This document shows, one piece after another, positions 8,052 to 16,825 of a DNA stretch of 64,000 bases. Made by a program: the position numbers and the translations under genes. The notes under the pieces were generated by a model, which ran no database searches, was not told the origin of the DNA, and saw nothing but the letters and a program-made list of their open reading frames with translations. The stretch's first letter is position 1; every line of letters starts with the position of its first letter. This DNA comes from Flavobacteriales bacterium (GTDB taxonomy: Bacteria > Bacteroidota > Bacteroidia > Flavobacteriales_F > PHOS-HE28). The stretch lies in contig JADJTW010000005.1 in NCBI GenBank assembly GCA_016710965.1, positions 186,001 through 250,000 on the forward strand, in the 5' to 3' direction.

Positions 8052-8504
8052 CTACCGCCGTGGCCGGGTTTCGCCCCCGGTGGCTGCAAGCTGCAAACCG
8101 GCAGCACCGAACAATCGCCTCAGGGCCGCCGCCGTCACCGTGCCGTTGCTGTCCTGGGGTGGGCGCGGCAGGTTGCTGCGGCCCGTGAGCCGCACGGTGT
8201 TCAGCTTGAATATCTCCTTGCTGATGCACTGTGGCTTGTCGGCACGGCAGCCCAGGATGATCGCGTCCTCTTCCAAGGAGAAGTGGATGGAGGCGGTATC
8301 GATATCGGAAGGAAGCACGATATCCTGCCGGAAGCGCCCGCTGGCGTCGTACAGGTCGAAGACGAGTTGCTGCCTTCGGTCCAGCTTCACCTGCACGCTG
8401 CCGCCGAACACGGCATTCACGTCAGCCAGGGCCTCGGTCATCGATTGTGCGCCGCATGCGAGAGCGGCAATGGCGAAAGAGAAGGAGGTGATGGTGCGTT
8501 GCAT
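8052..8504 (-). CDS. Exported protein of unknown function
   Basis: The protein has 150 residues from the ATG at 8504, with a signal peptide (MQRTITSFSFAIAALACGAQS). The middle (LVFDLYDASGRFRQDIVLPSDIDTASI, AIILGCR) suggests a small beta domain, and the tail is polar and arginine-rich. A TTG nine bases upstream is the only longer start. It is divergent from the coiled-coil gene at 8559 and lies upstream of the 8021 gene on the same strand. No family recognised. Confidence 0.6.
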   Translation of the reverse strand: MQRTITSFSFAIAALACGAQSMTEALADVNAVFGGSVQVKLDRRQQLVFDLYDASGRFRQDIVLPSDIDTASIHFSLEEDAIILGCRADKPQCISKEIFKLNTVRLTGRSNLPRPPQDSNGTVTAAALRRLFGAAGLQLAATGGETRPRR

Positions 8505-8558
8505 GGAGAACAATCGGGGGCCTTGCTACGTACACGCCCGCCACAGGTTCACTTGAAC

Positions 8559-9802
8559 ATGCGCTCAACGCCAGCATCGGCACTTCGTACCAGTCTATTG
8601 TCCGCGGGACTGCTGTTGGCGGCCTTCGGTTTCGCCCAAGGCAAGTTCACCGTCAATGGCCGCTTGAAGGTGGAGGGCGGCGATCTCAATGGCGCGCGAG
8701 CCGTGGTGTACAAGGATGGTGTGAAGGAGCGTACCATCACCACCAACCTTTCGAAGTTCTCACTCGATCTCGCGCTCAATACAAGCTATGTCATCTCCTT
8801 CGAGCGCGATGGCTACGTGGCCAAGAAGATCGCCTTCAATACGCACGTGCCCGGCGAGGCCGTTGCCAACGGATTCACGCCATTCGACTTCGCGGTATCG
8901 CTCTTCAAGCAGTACGACGACATCAACATTGTCGTCTTCAATCAGCCCGTAGGCATGATCCGTTACGAGTCGAGCGTGGGCGATTTCGACTACGACACGG
9001 ATTACACCAAGTCGATCCAATCGCAGCTGCAGGACGTGGTTGCGCAGGTGGAAAAGAGGCAGAAGCAGGAGCAGGAGCAAACCGCATCACAGGCGAAACA
9101 ACAACAGGAGGCGGCAAGGCAGCAGCAGCGCGCCGAGGAGGAGGCCCGCAAACAGGCCGCCGCGCAGCAGGCTGCGGAGGCCAAGGCGAAAGCCGAAGCC
9201 GAAAGGCTGGCTGCGGAACAGCGCGCTGCGCAGGCCAAGGCCGATGCCGAGGCCCAACGGAAGGCGCAAGCCGACGCGCGCGCCGAAGAACAACGACAGC
9301 TAGCTGTGCGAAAGGAAGAAGAGCGGCGCAAGGCGGCCGAAGCCGCTGCTGCTGCAGCGAAGAAGCCGGAGCCGCCTGCACCGCTGCCGGTGAAGGAGCG
9401 TGTGCCTCCTCCACCTCCGGTACCGGCACCGGTACGCAGCTCACTAGCCTCGAAGCCCAACGGCGGAGAGGATGTGCGGCGCTCAGCAGCACCGATCATG
9501 AAGGAAGAGGTTTCGCCAGTGGCCAAGGCGATCCGGTGCAGGACTCCGAGCCTCGTCCCGAACCGATCGTGGAGGAGCCGATCGTGAACCGCAGCGAGGA
9601 CCTCGTTGTCGATGGGGGCAAGGTGACCACGATCGTGCGTCTGGAGAGCGAAGGCAAGACCACCGAGTATCGCCGGGTGTACCACAAATGGGGCGGCGTG
9701 TTCTACTTCAAGGACGGCGCCACCTGCACGCAACAGGTGTACGAGAAGGAGGCCCTCGCTCCGCAGCTTGCCGGTGCCAGCCCGCGCGGCAAGATGGACT
9801 GA
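8559..9802 (+). CDS. Exported coiled-coil protein, interrupted by a frameshift
   Basis: From the ATG at 8559 a signal peptide (LLSAGLLLAAFGFAQ) leads into a carboxypeptidase-regulatory-like beta domain (KFTVNGRLKVEGG, about residues 28-115). A long low-complexity coiled coil rich in Ala, Gln, Glu, Lys and Arg follows (about 165-275), then a Pro-rich linker. This frame stops at 9587. The coherent C-terminus (PEPIVEEPIVNRSEDLVVDGG to LAGASPRGKMD, stop 9802) is in another frame, so one indel lies between about 9490 and 9545. Related Bacteroidota proteins with this domain order link periplasmic or envelope structures. A consensus error and a genuine mutation are both possible. Confidence 0.6.
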
Positions 9803-9823
9803 TCCGGCGTGTACTTTTCGCGC

Positions 9824-10348
9824 ATGGCGGCGGGCAACTACCTGCGCGATGGTCGCGCGCCGATTCCGAGGGATGAACGCACGAGCGCGCTCATGAGCCG
9901 TATTCGTGCAAAGGACACCGCCCCCGAGCTGATCGTTCGCACAGTGCTGCGAGCAGCTGGGCTGATCGGCTACCGACTGCACTATGCCAATGCCCCCGGC
10001 AAGCCCGACATCGCTTTCGTCGGCCGCAAGCTGGCCGTCTTCGTGCATGGCTGCTTCTGGCATGGCTGCCCGCATTGCCAACCGCCCCGACCAAAAAGGA
10101 ACACGTGGTATTGGGGACCGAAGCTCGATGCGAACATGACGCGTGATGCGCGGAAGGCCAGGGCGCTTCGTCGGGCAGGGTGGAGCGTGGTCACGCTGTG
10201 GGAATGCCGCATCAAACGATCGCCCGACGTGCAGGCGGCGCGGGTGCTCAGGGCTTACGACCGCCGAACAGCCTCCGGAAGAACCGCCGCTCGAATTCCC
10301 AGAAGAAGCGGAATTGCCCGAAGACCGCACCGTAGAGCAGCAGGATGA
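9824..10348 (+). CDS. vsr: Very short patch repair (Vsr-like) DNA mismatch endonuclease
   Basis: Vsr nicks DNA 5' of T:G mismatches that arise when 5-methylcytosine deaminates. The 174-residue frame has the family pattern: DERTSALMSRIRAKDTAPE near residues 17-35, RLHYANAPGKPDIAF with the catalytic Asp at 62, HGCFWHGCPHC at 75-85 and GWSVVTLWECRIK at 119-131. The last 40 or so residues are Arg-rich and lie antisense to the conserved DUF6787 C-terminus, so the true end may be nearer 10250. No cytosine methyltransferase is seen in the window, so this copy is an orphan here. The ATG at 9824 was chosen over a GTG at 9809. Confidence 0.82.
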   Translation: MAAGNYLRDGRAPIPRDERTSALMSRIRAKDTAPELIVRTVLRAAGLIGYRLHYANAPGKPDIAFVGRKLAVFVHGCFWHGCPHCQPPRPKRNTWYWGPKLDANMTRDARKARALRRAGWSVVTLWECRIKRSPDVQAARVLRAYDRRTASGRTAARIPRRSGIARRPHRRAAG

Positions 10349-10576
10349 GATTGTAGAAGGGAGGATGAGGAGGTAAAAGAGCGCAGTGAAGAGCACGGGT
10401 TGTTCCCCATCGCTACCGCTAGCCCACGAAACCAGCGGTCGCTTCATGAACATCACCGTGAAGCCGGTGCAAGCGAAGACCAGCAGGATCACCAGCACCC
10501 GCGATGGCGAAACGCCCCAGCGTTTGCCGAGCCGCTCCGTCCAAGTGGCTTTTTTCGCGGTTGCCCGATCCTCCAT
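10248..10576 (-). CDS. DUF6787-like small membrane protein, frameshifted
   Basis: The N-terminal part (residues 1-73, ERLGKRWGVSPSRVLVILL and LFYLLILP) and the C-terminal part (YNLILLLYGAVFGQFRFFWE then ERRFFRRLF, stop at 10248) resemble one small two-helix membrane protein of the DUF6787 family. They lie in different frames. The join falls near 10355-10362, where one base appears missing from a CCC/TT run. The first frame otherwise runs on as a low-complexity antisense frame. Its end overlaps the vsr tail by 100 bases, convergently. Function unknown. Confidence 0.6.
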
Positions 10577-10652
10577 CGTCGGGGCGAAGATCGCCGCCTC
10601 ATCGAACCACGGCGCACGTATGCCTCAGAATACCACGATCAGGGTATGATGC

Positions 10653-11756
10653 TCAATCGACCCATTCGGCGAGGAACAGGTTGGTATCGCGCGTGCCGCC
10701 GTTGTTGCGGTTGCTGCTGAACACCAGATAGCGGCCATCGGGGCTGAAGACCGGGAAGGCATCGAAGCTGTCACCGAAGCTCACCTGCTCCAGGCCGGTG
10801 CCGTCGGTGTTGATCATGAACAGCGTGAACGGGAATCCCCGCTTGCTGGTGTGGTTGCTGGCGAAGATGACCTTGTTGCCGCTGGGATGCCAGAACGGCG
10901 CCCAATTCGCGTTGCCCAGTTTGGTGATCTGCCGTGCGTCGCTGCCGTCGGCATTGGCGATGTACAATTCCATGTTCGTGGGCATCACCAGGCCTTCCTT
11001 GAGCAACTCTCTGTATTCGGCTTCTTCTTCCGGGGTCTTCAAGCGCGACGCTCGCCATAGCAGCTTTGTTCCATCGGGGCTGAAGAAGGCCCCGCCATCG
11101 TATCCGAGGGTATTCGTCACACGCACCACGTCCTTGCCTTGGGGGGTCATGGTATAGAGGTCGAGATCGCCGTCGCGCATGCTGGTGAACACGATGCGGT
11201 CGCCGCGTGGCGATAGGGTCGCTTCGGCATCATAGCCTTCCGTGGCCGTGAGCTGCGCGCGCATCTCACCCCGGCGATCGCTAACGACAATGTCGAAGGT
11301 GGGGTAGATGGGCCATACATACTTGCCATCGGCCCTGTGTTCGGGCACAGCGGGACATTCGGGACCGGCAGCTTGCGTAGTAGCGAACAGCACGAGGCTA
11401 TCGCCTGGCAGGAAGTAGCTGCACGTGGTGCGCCCGCCCTTCACGCTGATGCGTTCTGGAACGTTGCCCTGCAGGTCCTCGGCGAAGGGATCCATGACGT
11501 GGATCTGGTCGCATTTCTCGCCCCATTTGGGATTGGTGCTCTGGAAGATGAGCCTAGTGCCATCGAAGCTCCAGTAAGCTTCGGCATTATCGCCACCGAA
11601 GGTGAGTTGGCGCAGATGGGCGAAGTGCAGCTCTTGCGGTTGAATGAACTGATCGGCGTTCCAGTAATCGGGTACCTCTCCGAAGAGACTGACCTGGGCT
11701 GGAAGGCTGCTGGTTGCCAGAGCAAAGACGGTCGCTGTAAGCGTGCTACGGTTCAT
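10653..11756 (-). CDS. Exported TolB-like beta-propeller (PD40/WD40-like repeats)
   Basis: This 367-residue protein has a signal peptide (MNRSTLTATVFALATSSLPAQ) and several PD40-type repeats: AYWSFDGTRLIFQS, ATLSPRGDRIVFTS, AFFSPDGTKLLW, PFWHPSGNKVIFAS and PVFSPDGRYLVFSS. Such propellers act in the periplasm or at the surface as binding platforms; no protease domain follows. The start at 11756 is ATG, with a TAGTTTCG element 19 bases upstream. It is divergent from the radical SAM gene at 11809. Confidence 0.82.
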   Translation of the reverse strand: MNRSTLTATVFALATSSLPAQVSLFGEVPDYWNADQFIQPQELHFAHLRQLTFGGDNAEAYWSFDGTRLIFQSTNPKWGEKCDQIHVMDPFAEDLQGNVPERISVKGGRTTCSYFLPGDSLVLFATTQAAGPECPAVPEHRADGKYVWPIYPTFDIVVSDRRGEMRAQLTATEGYDAEATLSPRGDRIVFTSMRDGDLDLYTMTPQGKDVVRVTNTLGYDGGAFFSPDGTKLLWRASRLKTPEEEAEYRELLKEGLVMPTNMELYIANADGSDARQITKLGNANWAPFWHPSGNKVIFASNHTSKRGFPFTLFMINTDGTGLEQVSFGDSFDAFPVFSPDGRYLVFSSNRNNGGTRDTNLFLAEWVD

Positions 11757-11775
11757 GGGCTTGGAAAGAGGGATG

Positions 11776-11783
11776 CGAAACTA
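11776..11783 (-). promoter_or_regulatory. Candidate -7 promoter element for the PD40 gene
   Basis: TAGTTTCG on the minus strand, 19 bases upstream of the ATG at 11756. The same octamer occurs at 16787 and 43193 before other genes. Confidence 0.45.
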
Positions 11784-11808
11784 CCGACTACGGGAAGAAG
11801 TGATCGTC

Positions 11809-12909
11809 ATGGGGGCGACATTCCGGCCCTACCTTCTGCCCATGGTGCACGACGAAAAGCCCGTCAAGGGCAGAGGTGCCGCGTCGCAAGTGCGCAACCG
11901 TTTCCTGAAGCAGCACTATGCGCTGGAACATTGGGAGGCGATCGATGAGCCTATGGAGGAGGCAAGGCCAACGCGCTATCTGATCGAACACCCGAAGTCC
12001 ATCGTGAACAAGGTGGACAGCCTAGACCTGCCCTTCGTCCACAGCTTGAATCCGTACCAGGGCTGCGAGCACGGATGCGCCTACTGTTACGCCCGGCCGA
12101 CCCATGAGTACTGGGGATACAGCGCGGGGCTCGATTTCGAACAAGTGATCATCGTGAAGCGCAACGCGCCCGAGTTGCTCGAAAAGACGCTTCGCCACCC
12201 GAAGTGGAAAGCCGAGCCCATCAGCATCAGCGGCGCCACCGACCCGTACCAACCCATAGAGCGGAAGGAGGAGCTTACGCGCAGACTGCTGCGGGTCGCT
12301 TCGGACTTCAATCAACCGGTGAGCCTGATCACAAAGAACTCCATGGTACTGCGTGACCTGGATATCCTCCAAGAGCTGGCGTCGCGCAAGCTGGTGGCAG
12401 TCGCCATCAGCCTCACCACGCTGAATGAGGACTTGCGCCGCGTAATGGAGCCACGTACCAGTACGGGCCAGAACCGATTGCGCACCATTGCTGCCTTGCA
12501 CGATTCAGGAGTGCCGGTGATGGCGATGATCGCGCCGATCATACCTGCGCTGAACGAGACCGAGGTGCCCGCGTTGCTGAAAGCGGCTGCAGACGCTGGA
12601 GCGCTCACGGCCAGTTATACGCTGCTGAGAACGAACGGCCCCGTTCAAGCGGTCTTCGAGCAATGGTTGCGGCATCATTTCCCCGATCGCGCAGGCCGGA
12701 TCATGGCGCAAACCAAGGCCTCGCATGGCGGCAGCATGAACGACTCCATGATCGGTCGTCGCATGCGGGGTGAAGGTGCTTTCGCCGAGAATATCAAGCG
12801 GGTTTTCACCCTCATGCGCAAGCGGTATTTCAAGGAGGCTGCCATGCCGACACTGGAACGCGGCCTGTTCAAGCTGCCTCCTACAGGCCAGTTGGACCTA
12901 TTCGGCTGA
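11809..12909 (+). CDS. PA0069-family radical SAM protein
   Basis: This 366-residue protein has the CxxxCxxC iron-sulfur motif in NPYQGCEHGCAYCYARPTHEY and the SplB-like pattern SISGATDPYQPIERK...LTRRLL. The end (MGRRMRGEG-like region, PPTGQLDLFG) fits the PA0069 group of Rv2578c/SplB-like radical SAM enzymes. Radical SAM enzymes cleave S-adenosylmethionine to start radical chemistry; the substrate of this group is not established. The ATG at 11809 follows GGGAAGAAG. Longer in-frame starts overlap the divergent PD40 gene and its promoter-like element. Confidence 0.85.
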   Translation: MGATFRPYLLPMVHDEKPVKGRGAASQVRNRFLKQHYALEHWEAIDEPMEEARPTRYLIEHPKSIVNKVDSLDLPFVHSLNPYQGCEHGCAYCYARPTHEYWGYSAGLDFEQVIIVKRNAPELLEKTLRHPKWKAEPISISGATDPYQPIERKEELTRRLLRVASDFNQPVSLITKNSMVLRDLDILQELASRKLVAVAISLTTLNEDLRRVMEPRTSTGQNRLRTIAALHDSGVPVMAMIAPIIPALNETEVPALLKAAADAGALTASYTLLRTNGPVQAVFEQWLRHHFPDRAGRIMAQTKASHGGSMNDSMIGRRMRGEGAFAENIKRVFTLMRKRYFKEAAMPTLERGLFKLPPTGQLDLFG

Positions 12910-12929
12910 AACGGGCGCTGCTTTGCCAG

Positions 12930-12960
12930 CTTATACCGGGCTGAAGCATCTTATACCGGG
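12930..12960. repeat. Two direct copies of an 11-mer
   Basis: CTTATACCGGG occurs at 12930-12940 and 12950-12960, 20 bases apart (about two helical turns), just upstream of the large gene at 12992. It could be a tandem regulator site; nothing else supports that. Confidence 0.35.
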
Positions 12961-12991
12961 AAATCAACAACCCTTGCCCGGCTCAGGTTCG

Positions 12992-15900
12992 ATGTCGACG
13001 TTTGTGCCCCTTTCCATGCGTGGTCATCTTGAATCCTTCCTCATCGCCTGCGGCGTTGCCGGGCTCGGTTGCGTGGCTCCGTATTTCGCCGCGACGGCGC
13101 AAACCCTGCCGATGAATTTCAACGACGCCCTGGTCATGGGTGGATGGAGCAGCCCTGTGGGTTGTACCTGGGATGCCAACGGCCGCATGTACGTGTGGGA
13201 GAAGCGCGGTCGCGTGTGGATCGTGGAGAACGGGATCAAGCTTGCAACACCCTTGTTGAACATAGAGCAAGAGGTTGGCAATTGGGGCGACCACGGCATG
13301 CTGGGCTTCGCGCTTGATCCCAATTATCTGGTCAACGGCCATATCTATGTGATGTACGTGGTGGACCGGCACTATCTGCTCTACTACGGAACAGGCAGCT
13401 ATGATCCGTTCGCCACCGAGGGCAATGCGGCTGCCATCGTGCGCATCACGCGATATACCGCCACGGGTCCCAGCTTCAATGTAGCCGACGTCAACAGTCG
13501 GCTGGTACTCTTCGGCGAGACCATGCAGACCGGCGCTCCCATCACCTTCAATACGCACGGCGCGGGCACGCTCGTCTTCGGCCGCGATGGGACCCTGCTG
13601 GCCAGCATGGGCGAAGGCGCCAGTGCAGTAGGCGCGGATCCTGGCAGCAGCAGCGACAGCTATTACGTGCAAGCGCTGGCCGACGGCATCATACGGCCCG
13701 AGGAGAACGTAGGCGCATTCCGCGCGCAGATGGTGAACTCGCACAGCGGCAAGGTGCTGCGGCTCGATCCCGCTACCGGCAACGGAGTGCCCAGCAATCC
13801 GTGGTTTGATGCCAGCGTGCCGCGTGCGCCGAAGTCGCGTGTTTGGGCGCTGGGATTGCGCAACCCGTACCGCATGAGGCTTGTGCCCAATACGGGCAGC
13901 ACCGATCCGTCGCAAGCGCAACCGGGCACTTTGCTCATCGGCGATGTAGGCTGGAGCACATGGGAGGAACTGAACGTATGCGATGCCCCCGGCCTCAACT
14001 TCGGCTGGCCGATCTACGAGGGCATGGAGGCCTCGGCGTACGCAGCGCTGACCATAGAGAACAAGGACGTGCCCAACCCGATCTATGATGGGATCAATTG
14101 CAATCTGGCCTTCCTGCGGTTCCAGGACCTGTTGGTGCAGGACAGGCCCAGTCATCTGGGCGGGCATCCGAATCCGTGCAACACAAACCTGCAGTTGCCC
14201 GGCAACATCCCCAAGTTCTTCCACGAGCGCCCGGCCATCGATTGGAAGCATGGGAACCAGAGCCGTTGCGGTGCCTTCAACGGGAATACCGCCATCACCT
14301 ATGACCTGGATGATCCGCTCTCTCCCGTGCCCGGCCCCCGCTTCGGTGGCTACGCGGCCATGGCAGGTCCGAGCAGTTCGGAACTGGCGCTGCCGTCGAT
14401 CTACGCGAACAGTTCCTTCCACGGGGATTACGCGGGTGGCTGGATACGTCGGCTCAAGCTCAATGCCCTGAACAAGCCCGATAGCGTATTCGACTTCGCC
14501 AGTGGCTTGGGCGCCGTGAACTTCATCGGTGCCGATCCCAACGGCTGCATCGTTTACATCAAGTACAACGCGACGGAAGTGCGTAGGATCTGCTACGCGC
14601 TGACGGTGAACCTGCCTCCGGTGGTGGTGGCAACCCAAAGTGCGCTGTTCGGCCCGAGCCCATTAAGCGTGTCGTTCAACGCGAGCGGAAGCAGCGACCC
14701 GGAGAATGGCGCGCTCACCTACGAGTGGAACTTCGGCGATGGAACGCCAACGAGCAATGCGGCCAACCCCGTGCATGTCTTCAATGCCCCACCGGGTGTG
14801 CCCACGCTGTACACCGTGTCGCTCACGGTCACAGATAACATCGGACAGAGCGTTGTGAGGGCACTGGTCGTTTCGGTGAACAATACCCCGCCGCAGGTGA
14901 ACATCACCAGCTTTGCCCAAGGCGCCTTTTATCCAGTGGGGGTCGATACCACCTTTCAGCTCGCAGCAAGCGTGACCGATGCGGAGCACGGACCGGCGCA
15001 ATTGAGCTATGCCTGGGTCACCTCGTTGCATCACAACACGCACGTGCATCCTGGATCTGCGGATGGCAATGTCTTCAGCAGCACCGTCATCAGCGGAGAG
15101 GGCTGCACAGAGGACACCTACTTCTTCGATGTGACGCTCACCGTTACCGATGCGGCCGGCTTGAGCACAACGGTGACGAAGTTCCTGTATCCGCGATGCC
15201 ATGCCATTGCGCCGACCGCGGTGATCGGATCCAGCACGAATGCAGGTGCGGCACCGCTCTCGGTCTCCTTCGATGGAACCGCATCCTATGACCCGGGTTC
15301 CATCGTGAGCTACGTATGGGATTTCAGCGATGGCACCTTCAGCTCGAGCGCAACGCCCACGAAGGTCTTCACGGAAACCGGCGACCATTTGGTGACGCTT
15401 ACTGTTACGGACAATGACGGCCTTACCGGTACGGCCACCAAGGTGATCAGCGTGATCACGTTCGACCCGCCCCAATGCGTAGGGCCCGCAGGCACAGTGC
15501 TGCGCGAATACTTCCTGGGCATCGGCGGCACCACGGTGCTCGACCTGCTCAACTATCCCCTCTACCCGAACAGCCCGAACGGAAGTACCAACCTGTCCCA
15601 GTTCCAAGGGCCAGGCAACTTCGCCAACAACTTCGGCACGCGCGTGCGCGGCTACATCGTTCCACCGCAAACGGGGAACTACATCTTCACGCTAACCAGT
15701 GATGATGCGTCCGTGGCGTATTTGAGCTTGAATGCCGACCCGCGCTACAAGCAGGTGATCTGCAGTGTGCCGGGCAATACGTTGGAGACCGAATACACGA
15801 AGTACACCACGCAGACCAGCGCTACCATCACCTTGCAGGCCGGGGTGTACTACTACGTCGAGCTCATCCACAAGGACGGCAGCGGAACGGACCACTTCGC

Positions 15901-16720
15901 CTTGCGCTGGCAGACACCCAGCAACAGTACACGCACCATCATACCGGGCAGCGCGCTCGTCCGTTGGCAGAATTGCGCTCCGAGCGTTCGGCTTCGCGCC
16001 GATCTCGAAGGTCCATGGAACGCATCGCTGAACCTGATGAACGACAATCTTCGAAGCGCCGGTCTGATAACAGCAGTTGAACCGTTCACGGCGTTGGGTT
16101 TCACGCAAGCCGGTGGAGGAGGTGGTGAAACAGTCAGCCCGGCACGTTTGGCGGTGACCGGCAAGAACGCAGTAGTCGATTGGGTGCTGGTGGAACTGCG
16201 CAACGCCAGCACGCCAACGCAGATCGTGGCCACGCGAAGCGCCTTGCTGGAGCGCGACGGCGACATCATCGGCACCAATGGCTACCCGCGATTGATCTTC
16301 AGTGTGGCGCCCGGCAACTACTACATCTCGGTGCGCCACCGCAATCATTTCGGAGCCATGACGCTGAGCCCGGTGGCTTTGAGCGCCAACGAGGTCGGGG
16401 TGGACCTTACGCTTAGCACCACTGCCACCTACGGAACGAACGCGCAATACACCCTGCCCAACGGTCGACGTGCGCTCTGGAGCGGCAACGTGCTGCTCGA
16501 TGCCACCCTGCGCTACGTTGGCTCTGGCAACGACCGTGATCCTATCCTCACCGCCATCGGCGGAAGCGTGCCCACGAACACGGTCAGCGGGTACAGGCAG
16601 GAGGATGTGAATCTCGATGGAGCCGTTCGGTACGTTGGGGCCAACAATGACCGGGACCCGATCCTTCAGAATATCGGCGGCTCGGTACCCACGGCGGTCA
16701 GGAGCCAGCAATTGCCGTAG
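12992..16720 (+). CDS. Large exported sugar dehydrogenase-like protein with PKD, PA14 and C-terminal repeats
   Basis: The protein has 1242 residues. A signal-like segment ends near residue 38 (YFAATAQ). A GSDH-type propeller spans about 40-530 (VMGGWSSPVGCTWDANG, GMLGFALDPNY, GLRNPYRMRL, LIGDVGWSTWEELN). PKD domains sit near 541-630 (WNFGDGTPT) and 740-825 (WDFSDGTFS), with a related Ig-like segment between. A PA14-like domain spans about 831-1003 (VRGYIVPPQTGNYIFTLTSDDAS). A C-terminal module ends in two repeats of the form NLDGAVRYVGANNDRDPIL, which resemble dockerin/EF-hand calcium loops. Surface carbohydrate oxidation or binding is inferred. It is followed by a diverged tandem copy. Confidence 0.85.
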   Translation: MSTFVPLSMRGHLESFLIACGVAGLGCVAPYFAATAQTLPMNFNDALVMGGWSSPVGCTWDANGRMYVWEKRGRVWIVENGIKLATPLLNIEQEVGNWGDHGMLGFALDPNYLVNGHIYVMYVVDRHYLLYYGTGSYDPFATEGNAAAIVRITRYTATGPSFNVADVNSRLVLFGETMQTGAPITFNTHGAGTLVFGRDGTLLASMGEGASAVGADPGSSSDSYYVQALADGIIRPEENVGAFRAQMVNSHSGKVLRLDPATGNGVPSNPWFDASVPRAPKSRVWALGLRNPYRMRLVPNTGSTDPSQAQPGTLLIGDVGWSTWEELNVCDAPGLNFGWPIYEGMEASAYAALTIENKDVPNPIYDGINCNLAFLRFQDLLVQDRPSHLGGHPNPCNTNLQLPGNIPKFFHERPAIDWKHGNQSRCGAFNGNTAITYDLDDPLSPVPGPRFGGYAAMAGPSSSELALPSIYANSSFHGDYAGGWIRRLKLNALNKPDSVFDFASGLGAVNFIGADPNGCIVYIKYNATEVRRICYALTVNLPPVVVATQSALFGPSPLSVSFNASGSSDPENGALTYEWNFGDGTPTSNAANPVHVFNAPPGVPTLYTVSLTVTDNIGQSVVRALVVSVNNTPPQVNITSFAQGAFYPVGVDTTFQLAASVTDAEHGPAQLSYAWVTSLHHNTHVHPGSADGNVFSSTVISGEGCTEDTYFFDVTLTVTDAAGLSTTVTKFLYPRCHAIAPTAVIGSSTNAGAAPLSVSFDGTASYDPGSIVSYVWDFSDGTFSSSATPTKVFTETGDHLVTLTVTDNDGLTGTATKVISVITFDPPQCVGPAGTVLREYFLGIGGTTVLDLLNYPLYPNSPNGSTNLSQFQGPGNFANNFGTRVRGYIVPPQTGNYIFTLTSDDASVAYLSLNADPRYKQVICSVPGNTLETEYTKYTTQTSATITLQAGVYYYVELIHKDGSGTDHFALRWQTPSNSTRTIIPGSALVRWQNCAPSVRLRADLEGPWNASLNLMNDNLRSAGLITAVEPFTALGFTQAGGGGGETVSPARLAVTGKNAVVDWVLVELRNASTPTQIVATRSALLERDGDIIGTNGYPRLIFSVAPGNYYISVRHRNHFGAMTLSPVALSANEVGVDLTLSTTATYGTNAQYTLPNGRRALWSGNVLLDATLRYVGSGNDRDPILTAIGGSVPTNTVSGYRQEDVNLDGAVRYVGANNDRDPILQNIGGSVPTAVRSQQLP

Positions 16721-16762
16721 GAATCAGGGAGAGCGGTACTGACGGCTACGTAACATGGGCCG

Positions 16763-16794
16763 TTGACAAGGCCCTGTCCTTCCCGCTAGTTTCG
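16763..16794 (+). promoter_or_regulatory. Candidate promoter for the second tandem giant gene
   Basis: TTG at 16763-16765 and TAGTTTCG at 16787-16794 are spaced by 21 bases. The start codon is 31 bases further on. This suggests the second copy has its own promoter. Confidence 0.5.
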
Positions 16795-16825
16795 TCGGCC
16801 GAATAACTAGTTCGGTGGGCTGAAA

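Noticed and set aside
7680..8558. Upstream extension of the coiled-coil gene frame.
   Set aside because: It runs antisense through two exported-protein genes and precedes a clear signal peptide at 8559.
8980..9370. Repetitive Ala/Gln/Glu/Lys stretch considered as a tandem repeat or CRISPR-like array.
   Set aside because: It is coiled-coil coding sequence without regular units or spacers. No CRISPR array or cas gene is present.
9002..10249. Long minus-strand continuation of the DUF6787 frame across vsr and the coiled-coil gene.
   Set aside because: After the frameshift near 10358 the frame turns into low-complexity Ser, Ala and Cys runs antisense to the coiled coil. Only the first 73 or so residues are real.
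12983..14638. A 551-residue antisense frame over the first giant gene, with a similar one over the second copy (16835-18475).
   Set aside because: Both are shadow frames of duplicated coding sequence; their similarity comes from the sense strand.
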